Shown: positions 35,911 through 48,239 of the stretch, piece by piece
Position numbering within the stretch: position 1 is the stretch's first letter
Layout: every line of letters begins with the position of its first letter
Assembly (NCBI RefSeq): GCF_000208865.1
Contig: NC_018396.1
Location: forward strand, 248,001 to 312,000
DNA from: Neospora caninum Liverpool
Taxonomy: Eukaryota > Apicomplexa > Conoidasida > Eucoccidiorida > Sarcocystidae
DNA: 64,000 nt
Direction of reading: 5' to 3'
Translations under genes and position numbers: made by a program
Notes under the pieces: model-generated
Told to the model about the DNA's origin: nothing
Seen by the model: the letters and a program-made list of their open reading frames with translations, nothing else
The model's database searches: none

Positions 35911-38451
35911 CTACTCACCACCCCCCACTGTCCCTTCGTTCTCGCCCGCTTCGACTTCGTCAAACGCCTCTTGCCAGAAGGCGTCCCACCCCGTCGGTGT
36001 CTCCTCTGTCTCTTCGTCGCTCGCTGCTTCCTTTTTCACTTCGCTCGCCTCCAGACGACTTTCGCCGCGTTCGGCGTGTGCGGTGCTCGCCACGTCGTCT
36101 TCTGAGGCGTGGAGGAGCGTCTCCGCCGTTTGGGGCCCCACGCGTTCTTCTCGTCGTCGGGTGTCTCGACGCGCTTCCCCCGCACGCTTCAACTCCAGAA
36201 GCAAAGGCTCTTGGGACGCGGAAAGGCGCGACTCAACATGACTCTCCACTGCACTGTACGTTGACTCTGCCAGGTGGGAGAAGGAAGCAACAGAGTAGAC
36301 AGACGCCTCGACGTTAAGCGAAGCCTAGCACGCGCGCCCGAGCGGGGTCAGGGCGAGAGAACGCACAAGACGAGGGCACTGAGAGCGGCGCAAACACTGC
36401 ATGCGACATACAGAATAGAAGGCAAGAAGCGAGATGGAAATCAGAAGGTGGAGACGCGAAACGGAGGCAAAGATCAGGAGGGGGGGGCGGAAAAAATGAA
36501 AGAGCGCGAAACGGAGAGGGCGAAAAGGATTCGAAAAACGAAAGCGGAAGAGAGACGCTGCTAATGTTCGATGGACGCTTCCCCGGAGAGCGGCCGAAGT
36601 CAACACAGCCGAAGGAAGGCCTGGACGTTGGCGAGAAGAAAACGCAAAGCAAACGATCAAGAGCGAAGTACAGGAAAAACCAAGAGACGTGAGGAAGGGC
36701 GGGAGACACCGTACAAACGGCGGATGAAACGCGCGAGGAATATCAAAAAGACGCGGCAGAGAGGGAAGCAAAAGCGAGGGCGAGAAAGGAAACAAACGCG
36801 AGGCACCATCCTCACCGGCGGGCTGCTGAGAATCTTCGACTTCCCAAAAACTCCGATATCGGCCCTCGCACCGCCTGAACTCGAACGGCGCCTCATCGGG
36901 TCGGCTGCACGAAGGAGACGAAAAAGTGGAACAAGAGAGAGAAACGTGAATCCGAAGAAACGAAGGACTTTGCACGCGTGGACGCACGTCGCGCAGACGG
37001 TTGCGAAACGGACGCATTTCTTCGAAACCCGTTTCGACAGGTGAGTCAGGGAAAACGCGACTCCAGGCGCGGGTGTACATACACCCCGGGAGGCCGCGAT
37101 CCGCCTATCCTGATGGAGTTGCGACTCCCGCTGCCGTTCGCGACAAACTCAGCGAGGACACAACTCTTCTGTGTGATTTTAAAACTGAAATCTTTGAGAC
37201 AAAGAACAAGCGAGGACGACGCACAGAATGCCGCACATCGACCCACGGGTAGCCTACGATGCATCAACCGCGACATGAATTCAGTCAACTGATGGACATG
37301 AACCAGAGACAGCAAGAAACCAAAAACTGTATACAGGCCGGTGCACAAAGATACAGAGACATCTATGGCGACAGATACTCAAACATAAAAGTACCTGTCT
37401 ATAAATATATATATATATATATATGTATATATGTAGATGAATTCATGTCCCTATGTGTATGTAGATATATATGCGTTTCTATCCATTTCCCGGCGTAGCA
37501 TTTGCACATGGGTTGGCGCCAGACACTGCGCCCGCAGAGACGTGACTCTGTTCGTGCGGGGTTAAACGTTCGTGCTTGTGTGGACACTCGTCAGTAATGG
37601 AATGAAGTCCTCTGTTCAGCTCCTGACGCTCGTTCGATCTTGATTCTCACCTCCACGTGTAGAGAGCCTTTTCCAGCCACATGACGTGAGGCTGCAAAAG
37701 TCGAGGAAGCGAAACGGGTGGGGAGGTTTAAAGGAGACAGGGAAGTCGCCGGGAACGGCGAGGAAAGACGAGAGCCTTCGACGAAGCGACGACGCAGGAA
37801 GACGCACGGCGCGTCAAAACACCGACGACGAGCATCGGGAGAAAACAAGTCGAGACTGGACAGACAGCAGACACTTGCTCGGCAGACAAAAAAGAAAAAG
37901 GAGAGGCGCTGACACCAGAGACCAAACAGAGAATGACACGAGAGAGACGAGGAAAGAGGAGAATAACGACAAGAAGGAGAACAAGAGAACGAGAGAGGAA
38001 GAGGAAGCGACAGAGCAGACGCAGGACGCGTGAGCCGCGAGCGACGCGGAAACGCAAGACGCACGTAAAGGTTGGGAAAGAAGAAAGCGACGGAGAGAGA
38101 AGAGAGAAAAAACGAGCACGGACAGATGAAAGGAGCGAGGAAGGCTTCGGCACACGACGGGCAAGGCGGAGAGAACAGTGGACGAAGACGACTCACCCGG
38201 TGAATCTTCATGCCTCCGGCTCGGTTGTATTTGTCAGTCACTGCGAAACAGAAAACGGAAACAAAATCAGAAAAAGAAAGTGTGTCGCGAGAAAAAACGA
38301 GCAACGCCGAAACATATATCAAGCGGCAGACACAAAAACAAAACACACAACCGCCACACAAACATGGCGTATCCACAGATATCCACATAGATACTATATA
38401 TATCTAATATGGATATACATACGACAAATATATATGCATATAAACAGTATA

Positions 38452-38488
<37 letters not shown>

Positions 38489-41400
38489 AAGCCAGGTTTT
38501 AGCCTTTTTGCGTCGATATGCCGCCACATGCGTGCACGTAAAAAGAATGCTCGTAGATGGCGTTAGTTCTCCTGATGCATGAGTCAGCAGGCCATGAATG
38601 TGAGGTTGTGTTTCTGCGCTGTTCCAGAAGCCTGGGCCGATGCGCCTGGACGTGGTCTTCGCTTTTGCTTGCTTCGTTTCGCTCGCGTTTCTCTGTGTGG
38701 TATTTGTTGTCGTCTTCGTATTTATCTTTACTATCTGTTCTTTTGTCTGTTTCGTTGTCTGAGATTTACCCTTTGTGCAGAGAAGATGCGTGACAGAGGA
38801 GTCGAACGAATCGACGACGGTTGCTCCCATCATCGCGGCGAGACGCGCGAGGTCGGTGCGGGTGAACCGCGCTAGTTGCTGTCCCTGGACGCCCGAGGAA
38901 CTGAGCGTCACCCCTGAGAAACGAAAGGAAAGACCGTCGTGGCCTGCATGCGCGCCAGGTGAAATTCCCAGCGAACGGGGCGGGGGGGGGGGGGCGGGGT
39001 TGGTGGCGCCGGAAACGAACAGAAAACAAAGAGAAGGAACGCGAAACGACGCGAGAAGACGCGAGCAGAGGCGAAAAAAGACGAGACCAGCGTGAAAGAA
39101 GAGAAGTTACCTTTGAGGGTCTCGCCTCGAACGGCGTCAAGGATCCATGCAACGTTGGGCAGAAGTCCCAGGAACGTCTTGGTGGTTTCAGGAGACCAAA
39201 ACGCCTTCTCCGTCTTTGCTTCGCTCTTCGTATCGCTCGCTGCTGCAGCCTCAACGCGACTCCGTTCCTCCACAAGGTCATTCTCTGTGTTGGCCGAAAG
39301 CGACGGAAGAGACCGAGCCCCAGACGGACGAGCACCAGAAGACGGAGAGGAAGAAGAGAGAGAGGAAACAGTATGAGCGACGCGATCCGCTGCTCGAAAG
39401 AAGATGCGATGCACGACGCCGAGCATGTGACACAGGTAGAGGAGCTGCCGATCGGAATCCTCGACGACAGAAGGTTTGAAAAAAGGCGCGGAATGGGGGG
39501 AACTGGAGACTGCACGCAGCCGCCTCCGCGAGTCGCCGGCAGGTGCACACGGCGAATCTGCCGAAGAAAAGTTTGACGAGGCCGAGCCCGCTGGTCGAGA
39601 AGCGAGGCGCGTCCCAGAGGCGGCGGAGGATGCCCGCGGTTTGTCCTTGTCGGTTCGTGCCGTTTGTCGACGAGACGCAGGAATCGGAAAACCCCTGCAA
39701 AGCGCGGACAGGACAACAGCGGTCATAGCGTCTCATAGAGAAAGTAGAGAAAGGACGGGACGCACAAAAAGAAGAGAAGAATCGAGGCGCCAGAAAGAAG
39801 TCACAAGCGTATACAGCCGAGACAAGGCTGCGTGCGGAGTGGCGAGGCCTCCCGTGAATGCGCCAGATTCGCAAAAAGGTGCAAGAAGACGCGGAAATCG
39901 CTCGGCAAAACGGGGATGCAAAACAGCAACGAAAAGGCGCGGGAATCCAATTGCGTACTTGTGCCTCAAACTCGCGTTGCTTCCAAACAATTCATGTCTC
40001 CGTTTGCCCGGTTGAAGCCGTGGCACTGCTGGAACGCAACTTCCAGTTCCTTTCTTCTTCACAGAGCTGCATGAAATCGGCATTAATATGGAGAAAAAAC
40101 AAAACTTACCTATAAACATATATGTCGACATAGGCGTATGTGTTGTGAGATACATATGACGCGTGTGTGTAGAGGTGCGAACAAATAGACATAGATATTG
40201 TGTGCGTCGCTCACTCCTTATCAAAACCTGAGGAGCTGTGCTCATGTGCGGTGCCGGCGGGAGCCTCAGGTCCATCTCGGGTGTTCAGGCGCTTCGCCTC
40301 GGTGTCCATGCCTTCACGCGAAGCATTTGTGGAAGGAGACGATGACGCTGAGGAAGAAGATGAACAAGAGTCGGCAGAAGCGACCGACGAAAACCGTGGG
40401 GACCGAGGCGAGACAGGGCGAGCCGCGGAGGCAGATGCGTTGGGTGAAACGCGAAGGGAATCCGCCCCATTTTGCGCGACAGACCGCACCTCTGTGCCGT
40501 GCGCGTCTTGTCCTTTTTCATCTGCGCTCCGTGACTCGGAAGGAAGCATCGCCCCCGCTGGACCTCCATCAACCCTCAGTTCGTGATCTTCCTCCTCCCT
40601 GGCCTCAGCCGAGACGCTGTCGGCCCGTGTGACAGAAGAGGAGGAGGAAGAGATTGAGGAGGAGGAAGAAATTGAAGAGGAGGAAGAGGAAGGAGAGCAG
40701 GAAGAGAATGAAGCGGAAGAAGAGACTGAAGAGAAAGCAGAGACTGCGGACGAGAAAGAGAATGAACACGAGGAAGAGGAAGAAGATGAGGAAGAGGAAG
40801 AAGATGAGGAAGAGGAAGACGAGACGGAAGAGAAAGACGAGGACGATGATCGCGGCGGCCTTGTGGCGTGGAGGCTACCAGGTTTCGCGGCGCTTCCGGT
40901 TCGCGTGCGTTCGTGGGATTGCCTGTGTTGCTGCTGAACTGATCGAATCGCCAAAAAAAGGACAGAAAAGTCGGAATGCAAAAGGTGTTTTTCAAGACCC
41001 GAGCACTCACTGCAAACACCCCGCGCTCAAGACCTTCCGAAAGCGTGACAATCCTAAAAGAGCGCTCGCACATAATCCTCTCCGCCCTGGCATGCATCAT
41101 ATGCACACCTAAACATCAGTACATATATACATATATCAATGTATACGTGTATGCGTATATATCTTCTCAGGTAGACATATATATATATATATGCATATAT
41201 TCTGAATTCGCTGAATGAAGAGCGAATTCCAAGAGCCGGTAAGCTGCCTGAGCGGGGCCGCAATGGAGCGAACTGTGAAAAGGTGCATATCCACCGACCC
41301 GCTGAGGTCTGTGATACAGCGGAATTGTCGCCTGACGGATGTAGTTGCATGCGTTTAAAAACTGGGACAGCCCGCGCGGCGCCTACCTGAAGGAAGGAAA

Positions 41401-41559
41401 TTGCAAAAGGGCCGGGCCATGCTCAGCCACTGAGTGTAGCTGTGCGGCAGAATTCGACGCGCATCTGCAGCTGACACATCTGCAAAGTAATGGTAGCCCT
41501 GAACCTGCACAGACACATGGACACATACGCACGCAAACAAACGCATGCAAACAAATGCA

Positions 41560-41606
<47 letters not shown>

Positions 41607-44600
41607 GTATGCATGTTGAGAGTGCAGACCTTGATGCAGCAGGGATTGTAGCTCCACATGCAATCGAGGTCGTCGACGACGAGAACCATTTTTCGGTCGT
41701 GAGGGAAAATGCGCTCGATCGCCTTTAGGCCGTTGACCGCGTCCTGTCTGGAGAAAACGCGCCGGCCGAAGAAACGTCGCCCCGGGTCCAGAATGCGCAG
41801 CGCCTGCAGCGAAGAGCACATGCATGCCGACCGCTCGAAATGCAGAGAAGCAGAGAACTCGAGAAAGCGAGAGGAAACAAGACGAAACCGTAGCGACACA
41901 GGCGGAGCGAAAACAAACGCGAGCACGGGGAGCGCGTCCTGTGTTCGTCAGCTGTCGCTGCCGCGCCTCTGCGCGCAGTCCGGAGAGGGTTCAAACAGAC
42001 GATAGGAAGGCGAGCGGCGAAGAAGAGACGCAAACACCAGCTCGAGCGGAACACAGCGGAAACAAAGCAAACAAGAGGGAACCACGCAGCGTACACAGAC
42101 ATCTCCCGTTCGCTGCCCGTACCACACTGCTCTCTCGCGTTCCTCCTCCTTCTCAGTCCGCCAATTTCCCTTTCTTTCCCCACTTCCGTCTCTCTCTTTC
42201 CCCACTTCCCTCTCTTTTTCCTTCTTACTCCACTTCTCTCTCTCGTTTCCGCTCCGCTCCCGTCTCTCTCTTGCTCCCTTCCTCTTTGTCCCTCGCGCTC
42301 ACCGTGGCTGCATGCAGAGCCGTTCCCATGGTGTACATGTACAGCTCGAAGGTCTGCGACACGCGCCTGCGCGGCACAGACAAGAAACGAAAGCGAGAAC
42401 CGAAAAGAAAAGAAGGAAACAGTGAGACGGCAGAAATCGAAAAAACGAAAGAAATGATCAAGAGAGCAAAACATTCGACGAGGACAAGTGGCAAGGGCAA
42501 AGCCGGCTAACCTCACCTGAGAAAGTCCAGGCAGCCAGGGCGGAGTTTGAAGAAGGTGACGTGCTGCTCGATAGGGAGAGGCGGGTCTGAAGAAAACAGA
42601 AAGTTCGTGATCCGGGCAAACGCCACGGATAACGTTTTGCAATCGCAACCCAAAACCACACGGAACAGATGACAGACCGAGATCGATGCTACTGCCGCCT
42701 TTTCATCTTCTCTGTCTCCTTGTCTCCGCTGCATTCTCTATTGCTTGTTCTCTCTTGCTTGTTTCTCTCTCGCCCGGTCTGTTTCCTTCTCTTGCGCTCT
42801 CTCCCGCCCTTCAGCCTGTCTCTCTCTCTTCCTCTTTCTTTTTCTCTGGTGTCATCTGTGTTTGCGTCGACTCCCTCGCCAGGAACCGTCACGTACCCGC
42901 TTCGGTTGCGCGCGACGCAGGCTGGCCCCGCCGCCGATCTCTCTCGCGTCTGTCGGCGCCGACGCGCGAAGTCTCCACAGCGACTCGGACGCCGATGACG
43001 CTGTTTTCCAGTGCTTGCCGAATTGCTGCGCCCTCGTTGTCTTCGCGATAATGCGGATATTCCCTTCCGTTCGCGTTTTTCCCTGTGTCCCCGTCCACCT
43101 TCCCTGAATTCTCGCCCTCTTCGTCCTTGCGATCGCCTCGCTCTGTTCCTTGCGCGTCGTTCGTCTGATGCTCCCGCCTCGCGTCAGCCTGCGCGTCTCC
43201 CTTCTGCCTGGCCGCCAGGGCGTCGTCGGTCTCGTCCGCGTTCGACGCCGCTCTGCTTTGTCCCCCTTTTCGTCCGTCGCGTTCAGGAAAACACACCGTT
43301 TCCCACCGTGTGCATTCCTCTGCCGTCGGCGTCCAAAACCCACGTCTCAACATCCACGGAGGACCACCCGCCGCCTCGTCTCCACGAGCAAACGCCGCTC
43401 CCCTTCCTTCTCTCCTTTCTCTTCTCTTATCCGCTCGTTGTTCATCTCTCCGTTCCTTTCGCCTCTCGCCTCGCGTGTCTCCTCTGCATTCTGAATCTTC
43501 TTTCGACGCGTCGCTGTGCGGGTCTCTCTCTTCCCGCGAGTCTGCACTTGCTTCGGAGGCGCCTGCGTCGTTCGCGTCTCGGGTGCGTTCCTCGTTTTCG
43601 CGTTCTTCCGACTTCTCAGATCCTCCGTCGGCGTCTCGAGTTTGACGCGGGAGGGCCGTGGGAGAAGCGGAGGGGGTTGACGAAGAACGCGTGTCGTTCC
43701 CGTTCGTGAGAGTCTCAGGCTCGGCGTCGTCGCGTTTCGTCCGCTCCGGTCCCCTCGCCTGTCCTCTCGGCGCTTCCTTGCTCGACTCGCCCTCTGCGTC
43801 TCTGTCGCCTGCGCCGTCCAGGGCTGTTTCGACTTGTTGATCGACGCTTTCTTTCTCCCAGCTTGTTTCGGGCACCCTTTCTCGCCTTGCCTCCCCGACC
43901 GTCTTGGTCTTCTCCTTATTCACACTGCCCCGGGTTTCTCGCTCCACCGTGCCCGATTCACCGGAGGCGGACGGCACGTGCGAAAAGAGAACTGGAGATG
44001 AACGCGACGAAGAGAAGCCTCCCGAGGTAAGGGAATCGGAACTGAAGTCGTCGACAATAATCAAAGGCGGACCGTCGAGAGGAGGCAGATCGGGGGAGGC
44101 CTGGAGGAGGGTATTGTCCAGATCGAGAATCTGTGTTTCAGCAAAGGACGAGCAGCGGGAGGAAAGGCAGGCATTAGACGTGGAATGATTGCGAGGGCGA
44201 GACAGGCGAGGCGACACTCCAGAAGCCATAGTGGGTACTTGAGACAACGTGGACGCAGATAGGGGAGAGAGGAAGAGAGGGAAGAGAGCGAAAGACGCCA
44301 GGAGAGAAAGGGAGACGACTGTGAGCAGGATCAGAAGCCGAGAGAGAGAGGAATCGACGAACCGGCGGTGACACTGCGAAAGGGGAAGAGATGCGGAATC
44401 ACAGCGCGACCTACGGTTTGACAATGAACAGGAAACAGGCCGAAGAGAACGGACAAAAGGCAAAACGCGGACGGAGAGACGAAAAGGGGGAGGAGAGGTG
44501 GAAACATGTAGAGAACGCGCGAGCAAGGAGAAACACGAGAGACGGAAAAAGAGGGATAGACGTCGAGATGGTGAGGAATGCGGGGAGGTAGTGGCGGACG

Positions 44601-45344
44601 GGAAGACAGAGGGATGCGCCGAGGGAGAGAGGAAGAGAGAAAAACAACGAAGCGGATCAGCGAATCAAGTCGAAAGCAAACACAACAGTGAGAGCGTCGA
44701 GGGCGGCAAACGCAAACGCGACAGAGACGCGCAGAGAGGGAGAAAGAAGACGATGACGCCAGAGAGATAGAAAGAGAGAGAGAGAGAGACCGCTTCATGC
44801 CTTCTCGAGTCTGGGCGAGGCACAGCAGAGTGCAAGTTTCCGGAGGTAGGAAACACCAGGCGAGTGTGAAGATGGCGAAACGGAGACATCTCGAGGAAGG
44901 CAGTCGCCAAAAGCGAGGAAGAGACAGGCAGATGAATACAACCAAAGAGGGAAACGAAGGACTCACCAGGCAAAGTTTTCTCTTCGCCAGCAAACTCGCC
45001 ATTCTCTCGTACTCCATTCGCCTAGCGAACTGCAGAAATCGCAAGCAACCCGAGACCACCAAACTCAGCAGACCCCGTGCAGTGAGTCGTTAGCGCGCTT
45101 ATCCCTTTTCAAACACAGCCAGATGCATTCCCACATCCACGGTGTTTATGTAACTGCCTATATACACATGCATAAACATATATATACACATATATAAGCA
45201 TATACGGCTATATGCATACACATTCGTACGCCACATTCATGCGCTGACGAGAAAAAACGGTCGCAAGAAATCTCGATTTCGACGCACGACTGGGACCAGA
45301 AAAATTGATTCATGCATAGATGCATATTGCATTTATTTGTATCT

Positions 45345-45381
<37 letters not shown>

Positions 45382-46034
45382 TGTGCATGTATAGATATAG
45401 ATATGTGTATATATATATGGAGATGTGACAGAGAGGGGGACATGGATCTGTATATCACCAGGCGCAAGATTAGACACGTGACTCCACGCATGGATGAGAT
45501 TTGAGGAACGCATGGCCGGTGGCTTCCGCTTACTTCCCGATCTAATCGAAGCTCTTTGTGTGTCGAAACAAATCCCGCATGCACGGTTTGTTCCTGGACG
45601 TGGGTTGCTCGGACTTCAACGCCACAGACGGCGCAGAGCCCGCCGACGACGAGGGGGTGTGTGCATGCGGCAGCTTCGATTATGCAGAGGCAGAGCCTGA
45701 GAAGCAGGCGAAGAAAAAGAAGCGACAGGAACCGTTTTTTTCTGAGAGGACGCGTCACGGGGGTGCGGCAAGAGCTCCGCTGCCAGAGACGAAGAAAGGC
45801 GAGAAAAACGGGGCTAAAACTGGGTCCGGAAAGGCTTCCAAGCCTGCACATGAAAGAGAGGCTAGCCGCGCGGCACCACTTTAGAGAGATCGCTAAAGAA
45901 GAAAATGCGCGAGAAGAAGGAGAACGAAAAGAAGCAAGAGACGCGAGTCCGCTAGGCACAATAAAAGAAAGAAACATGTGTACAGATCCAAGAATGCCTC
46001 TATGCACTCATCCAAATGTATTCATATATTCATT

Positions 46035-46071
<37 letters not shown>

Positions 46072-47009
46072 CGGAAAAGAGGCTGACTCGCCCTGCGGGG
46101 CGACGGTTCGATCTGTGTGGAAGCAGAGAAAGGCAAACGAGGACGGAGCACAGAAACGGGCACTGACTCGGGGTCGGCGATTTGAGACCCGCTGGGGATC
46201 CTGAGGCTGACAACGCGTCCAGCTTGCGGCGCAGCCAAGTCAAAGCACCGAAGCACCGCCGTCCTTTCCTCGTCAGCCTCTTGGGCGACTCCCCCTCTTC
46301 TCTCTGTCGCCTCTGCCCCTACAGCGCCTTTCGCCTCGCCACTCTCGACTGCCTCGATCGCTCGCACTCGGCCTTCTCCTCCCGCCTCCTCGCCGTCCAC
46401 CCTACTAATAACGGAAGAAGAAGAAAGAGAAGAGAGAGAAGAGGAAGAGAGAGAAGAAGAGGAAGAGAGAGAAGAAGAGGAGGAGAGAGAAGAAGAGGAA
46501 GAGAGAGAAGAAGAGGAAGAGAGAGAAGAAGAGGAAGAGAGATATGTAGAGTGTTGAGGATAGAGGAGAGCAAGCGTTTGTCCGGCAACGACAAAAGCAC
46601 CTGGTTGCACCATCCACTGAAGCGTGAGAGGAAGACACTGCGTCGTTCTCTGGGGGAGGAAAACCCGTTCGTAGTTCTTATTCGCGTCTTCGGCGGTCGA
46701 GGATCCGGCAGCTGGCGAGGAAGGCGAGAACGAGAGAGTAGATGGAGGCGCGGCGGAACGAACGGTAGATGAGGGACCAGAAAGATTAGAAGGCAGATCC
46801 GCGGAGGAGGCAGACGAAAAGAGAGACGCTACCGGAGCACATGCATCGGACGACGACGCAGCGCAGCGCGCAGAGCTGTTGTCTGTATTGGAAGGGACCG
46901 CATATTTCTTCTCTGTTTTCTCTTCCTCGAAAGCTCTCAATCTCTTTCTCGTACTTCGCTCTGCCGGTCCACGCAGGCGGTCCGTCCCTAAGACTTCTCC
47001 CTCCATCAT
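35911..47009 (-). CDS. FCP1-type RNA polymerase II CTD phosphatase
   Basis: FCP1 dephosphorylates the polymerase II C-terminal repeats in the nucleus so the enzyme can be reused. Exons on the minus strand: 47009 to about 46190-46105 (donor unresolved), 45696-45534, 45029-44967, 44130-42897, 42586-42517, 42366-42303, 41803-41630, 41504-41387, an unresolved part ending near 40228, 40028-39959, 39694-39111, 38913-38770, 38240-38197, 37691-37651, 36904-36816, 36266-35911. Exon 1 has a biotinyl/lipoyl-like N-domain (WMVQPGAFVVAGQTLALL). Exon 2 has CTHPLVVGGLCAVCG. The catalytic DxDxT is ILDLDNTLL at the start of exon 4; KLRPGCLDFL, FELYMYTMGTALHAAT and VLVVDDLDCMW follow. The BRCT domain is split over four exons (VTLSSSGVQGQQLARF, THLLCTK, DKYNRAGGMKI, PHVMWLEKALYTW). 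An acidic tail ends at TAG. A charged insert of about 400 residues follows DxDxT. Confidence 0.88.
38391..38487. repeat. (AT)n microsatellite, FCP1 intron
   Basis: A long AT run with short interruptions, in the intron between the first and second BRCT exons. Confidence 0.9.
38977..38999. repeat. G-rich tract, FCP1 intron
   Basis: Runs of 4, 13 and 4 G separated by single C, in an FCP1 intron. On the coding strand it is C-rich and lies just upstream of a BRCT exon acceptor. Confidence 0.9.
40633..40845. repeat. GAGGAA-type purine repeat in FCP1
   Basis: About 210 bases of GAG/GAA/GAC triplets. On the minus (coding) strand it reads either as a poly-Ser run or as the pyrimidine tract of an intron leading to an acceptor near 40622. 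The exon boundary here is not resolved. Confidence 0.8.
41563..41602. repeat. (AT)n microsatellite, FCP1 intron
   Basis: Pure AT run between the two exons encoding the phosphatase DDxDxxW motif and the following strand. Two TGCATG motifs flank it. Confidence 0.9.
45347..45383. repeat. (AT)n microsatellite, FCP1 intron 2
   Basis: AT dinucleotide run in the intron after the Cys-motif exon. Confidence 0.9.
46035..46071. repeat. (AT)n-(GA)n compound microsatellite, FCP1 intron 1
   Basis: About 20 bases of AT followed directly by a GA run. Confidence 0.9.
46412..46541 (-). repeat. 18-bp tandem repeat encoding poly-Ser in FCP1 exon 1
   Basis: About six to seven copies of an 18-base purine unit. 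On the coding strand each copy gives Leu plus five Ser. The repeat sits inside the N-terminal lipoyl-like region, between the two halves of the domain. Confidence 0.85.
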
Positions 47010-47147
47010 GGCACTTTTCTCGCTCCGCAGCCCGCGAAAAAGGAGGGGAAGAAGGAACAGTGGTCTCGCTTTCCCTATGCGTATATGCATGCACAAATAT
47101 GTAGGCTCTCTCGGCACCGCAGCAAAACACGTACATACACGTACATC

Positions 47148-47181
<34 letters not shown>

Positions 47182-48239
47182 AAGAGAGAGAAAGAGAGAG
47201 AAAGAGAGAGAGATGCGAAATTCTGTGTAGCTCTTTTTCCCTACATACACACCGACACAACTCGCGGTACAAAGGTAAAGAGGTAGGGTGGAAGTGCCCA
47301 TGCTCCGGAAGAGGGTTCTTGCGGAGGCGAAGGAGGCGAGGGAGAGAGGAAAAAGAAAGAAGAGATCGAAGGCAACGAAGAGAAGACAAGACGTTTGCGG
47401 CACCGTGAACGCGGGACGGCGCGGCGAAGGGTGATGTCGGCCACGGCAGACCCGAGCGAGAAAGACGGAAAACGAAGGAAAAGGCGAGACGCGGAAAAAA
47501 GACTGCTCTTGCTCCACAGAATACAGCGCGAAGACGAAAAGACAGCAGAAAGAACAAGTGAAAGATGGGGGAAAATTCAACATTGTCAACTGGAAAGGAA
47601 CACCTAAAGAGGCTCTCGCGTGGCAAGAGTGTATGTACATGCAAAGGAACTGCATGCACGCGTGTTTCGATGTACGTCTGTGGTGTGTCTGTGAGAGAGC
47701 CCCGTTTAAAACAACAGTTCAAGAAAGGGAAGAAAATCGACAGGATGTTCTCGCGTCTTCTTTACACACATGTCCGTCGACGCGCGAAGAACCCTCTCGG
47801 CACTCGTCTTTGAAAGGTCCTCTGCCGTCTCTCTGTCTCCTCAGCCCGTGCTCTTTTTTTCTTACTTTCTTGCTTCTCTTTGTTCTTCCTCTTTTTCTCT
47901 TCATATTTCTCACCTTTCTCTTCGTGCGGTTTCTCTTTCCGCGTTTTCCCTTCTGTGTCTCGATCTCTGCATGCCCTCCTTTGCTCAGCCCGTTGGTGTC
48001 CGTGCCTGTCCTCCGTCGCTTTTCCCAGATTTTTTCGAAACCCTCCCTCTTCGTTTTCTTCCCCTGTCCTTTCGTTCTCATTCGGCGCCTTTTCTCGTCT
48101 CTGCTGTTCCCCTGTCCTCGGTTTCCCAACTCTTGAGACGAGGCCGAGACGGGAATCGAAAACACGGGAACGCATAGGCCAAAGGGGAGAGAAAAAACAA
48201 CTGAATCGACGAGGAAACGGACGGCAGAGAAACCCCAGA
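47010..48239. promoter_or_regulatory. Divergent promoter region between FCP1 and RbfA genes
   Basis: These 1.23 kb separate two start codons pointing away from each other. The left part is purine-rich on the plus strand (C/T-rich for FCP1), the right part C/T-rich on the plus strand (for RbfA). A compound (AT)n-(GA)n repeat lies at 47147-47213. No discrete core promoter element can be named. Confidence 0.5.

Noticed and set aside
43010..43710. Plus-strand open frames of up to 232 codons
   Set aside because: Antisense to the charged FCP1 exon 4, which has the DxDxT motif and in-phase junctions.
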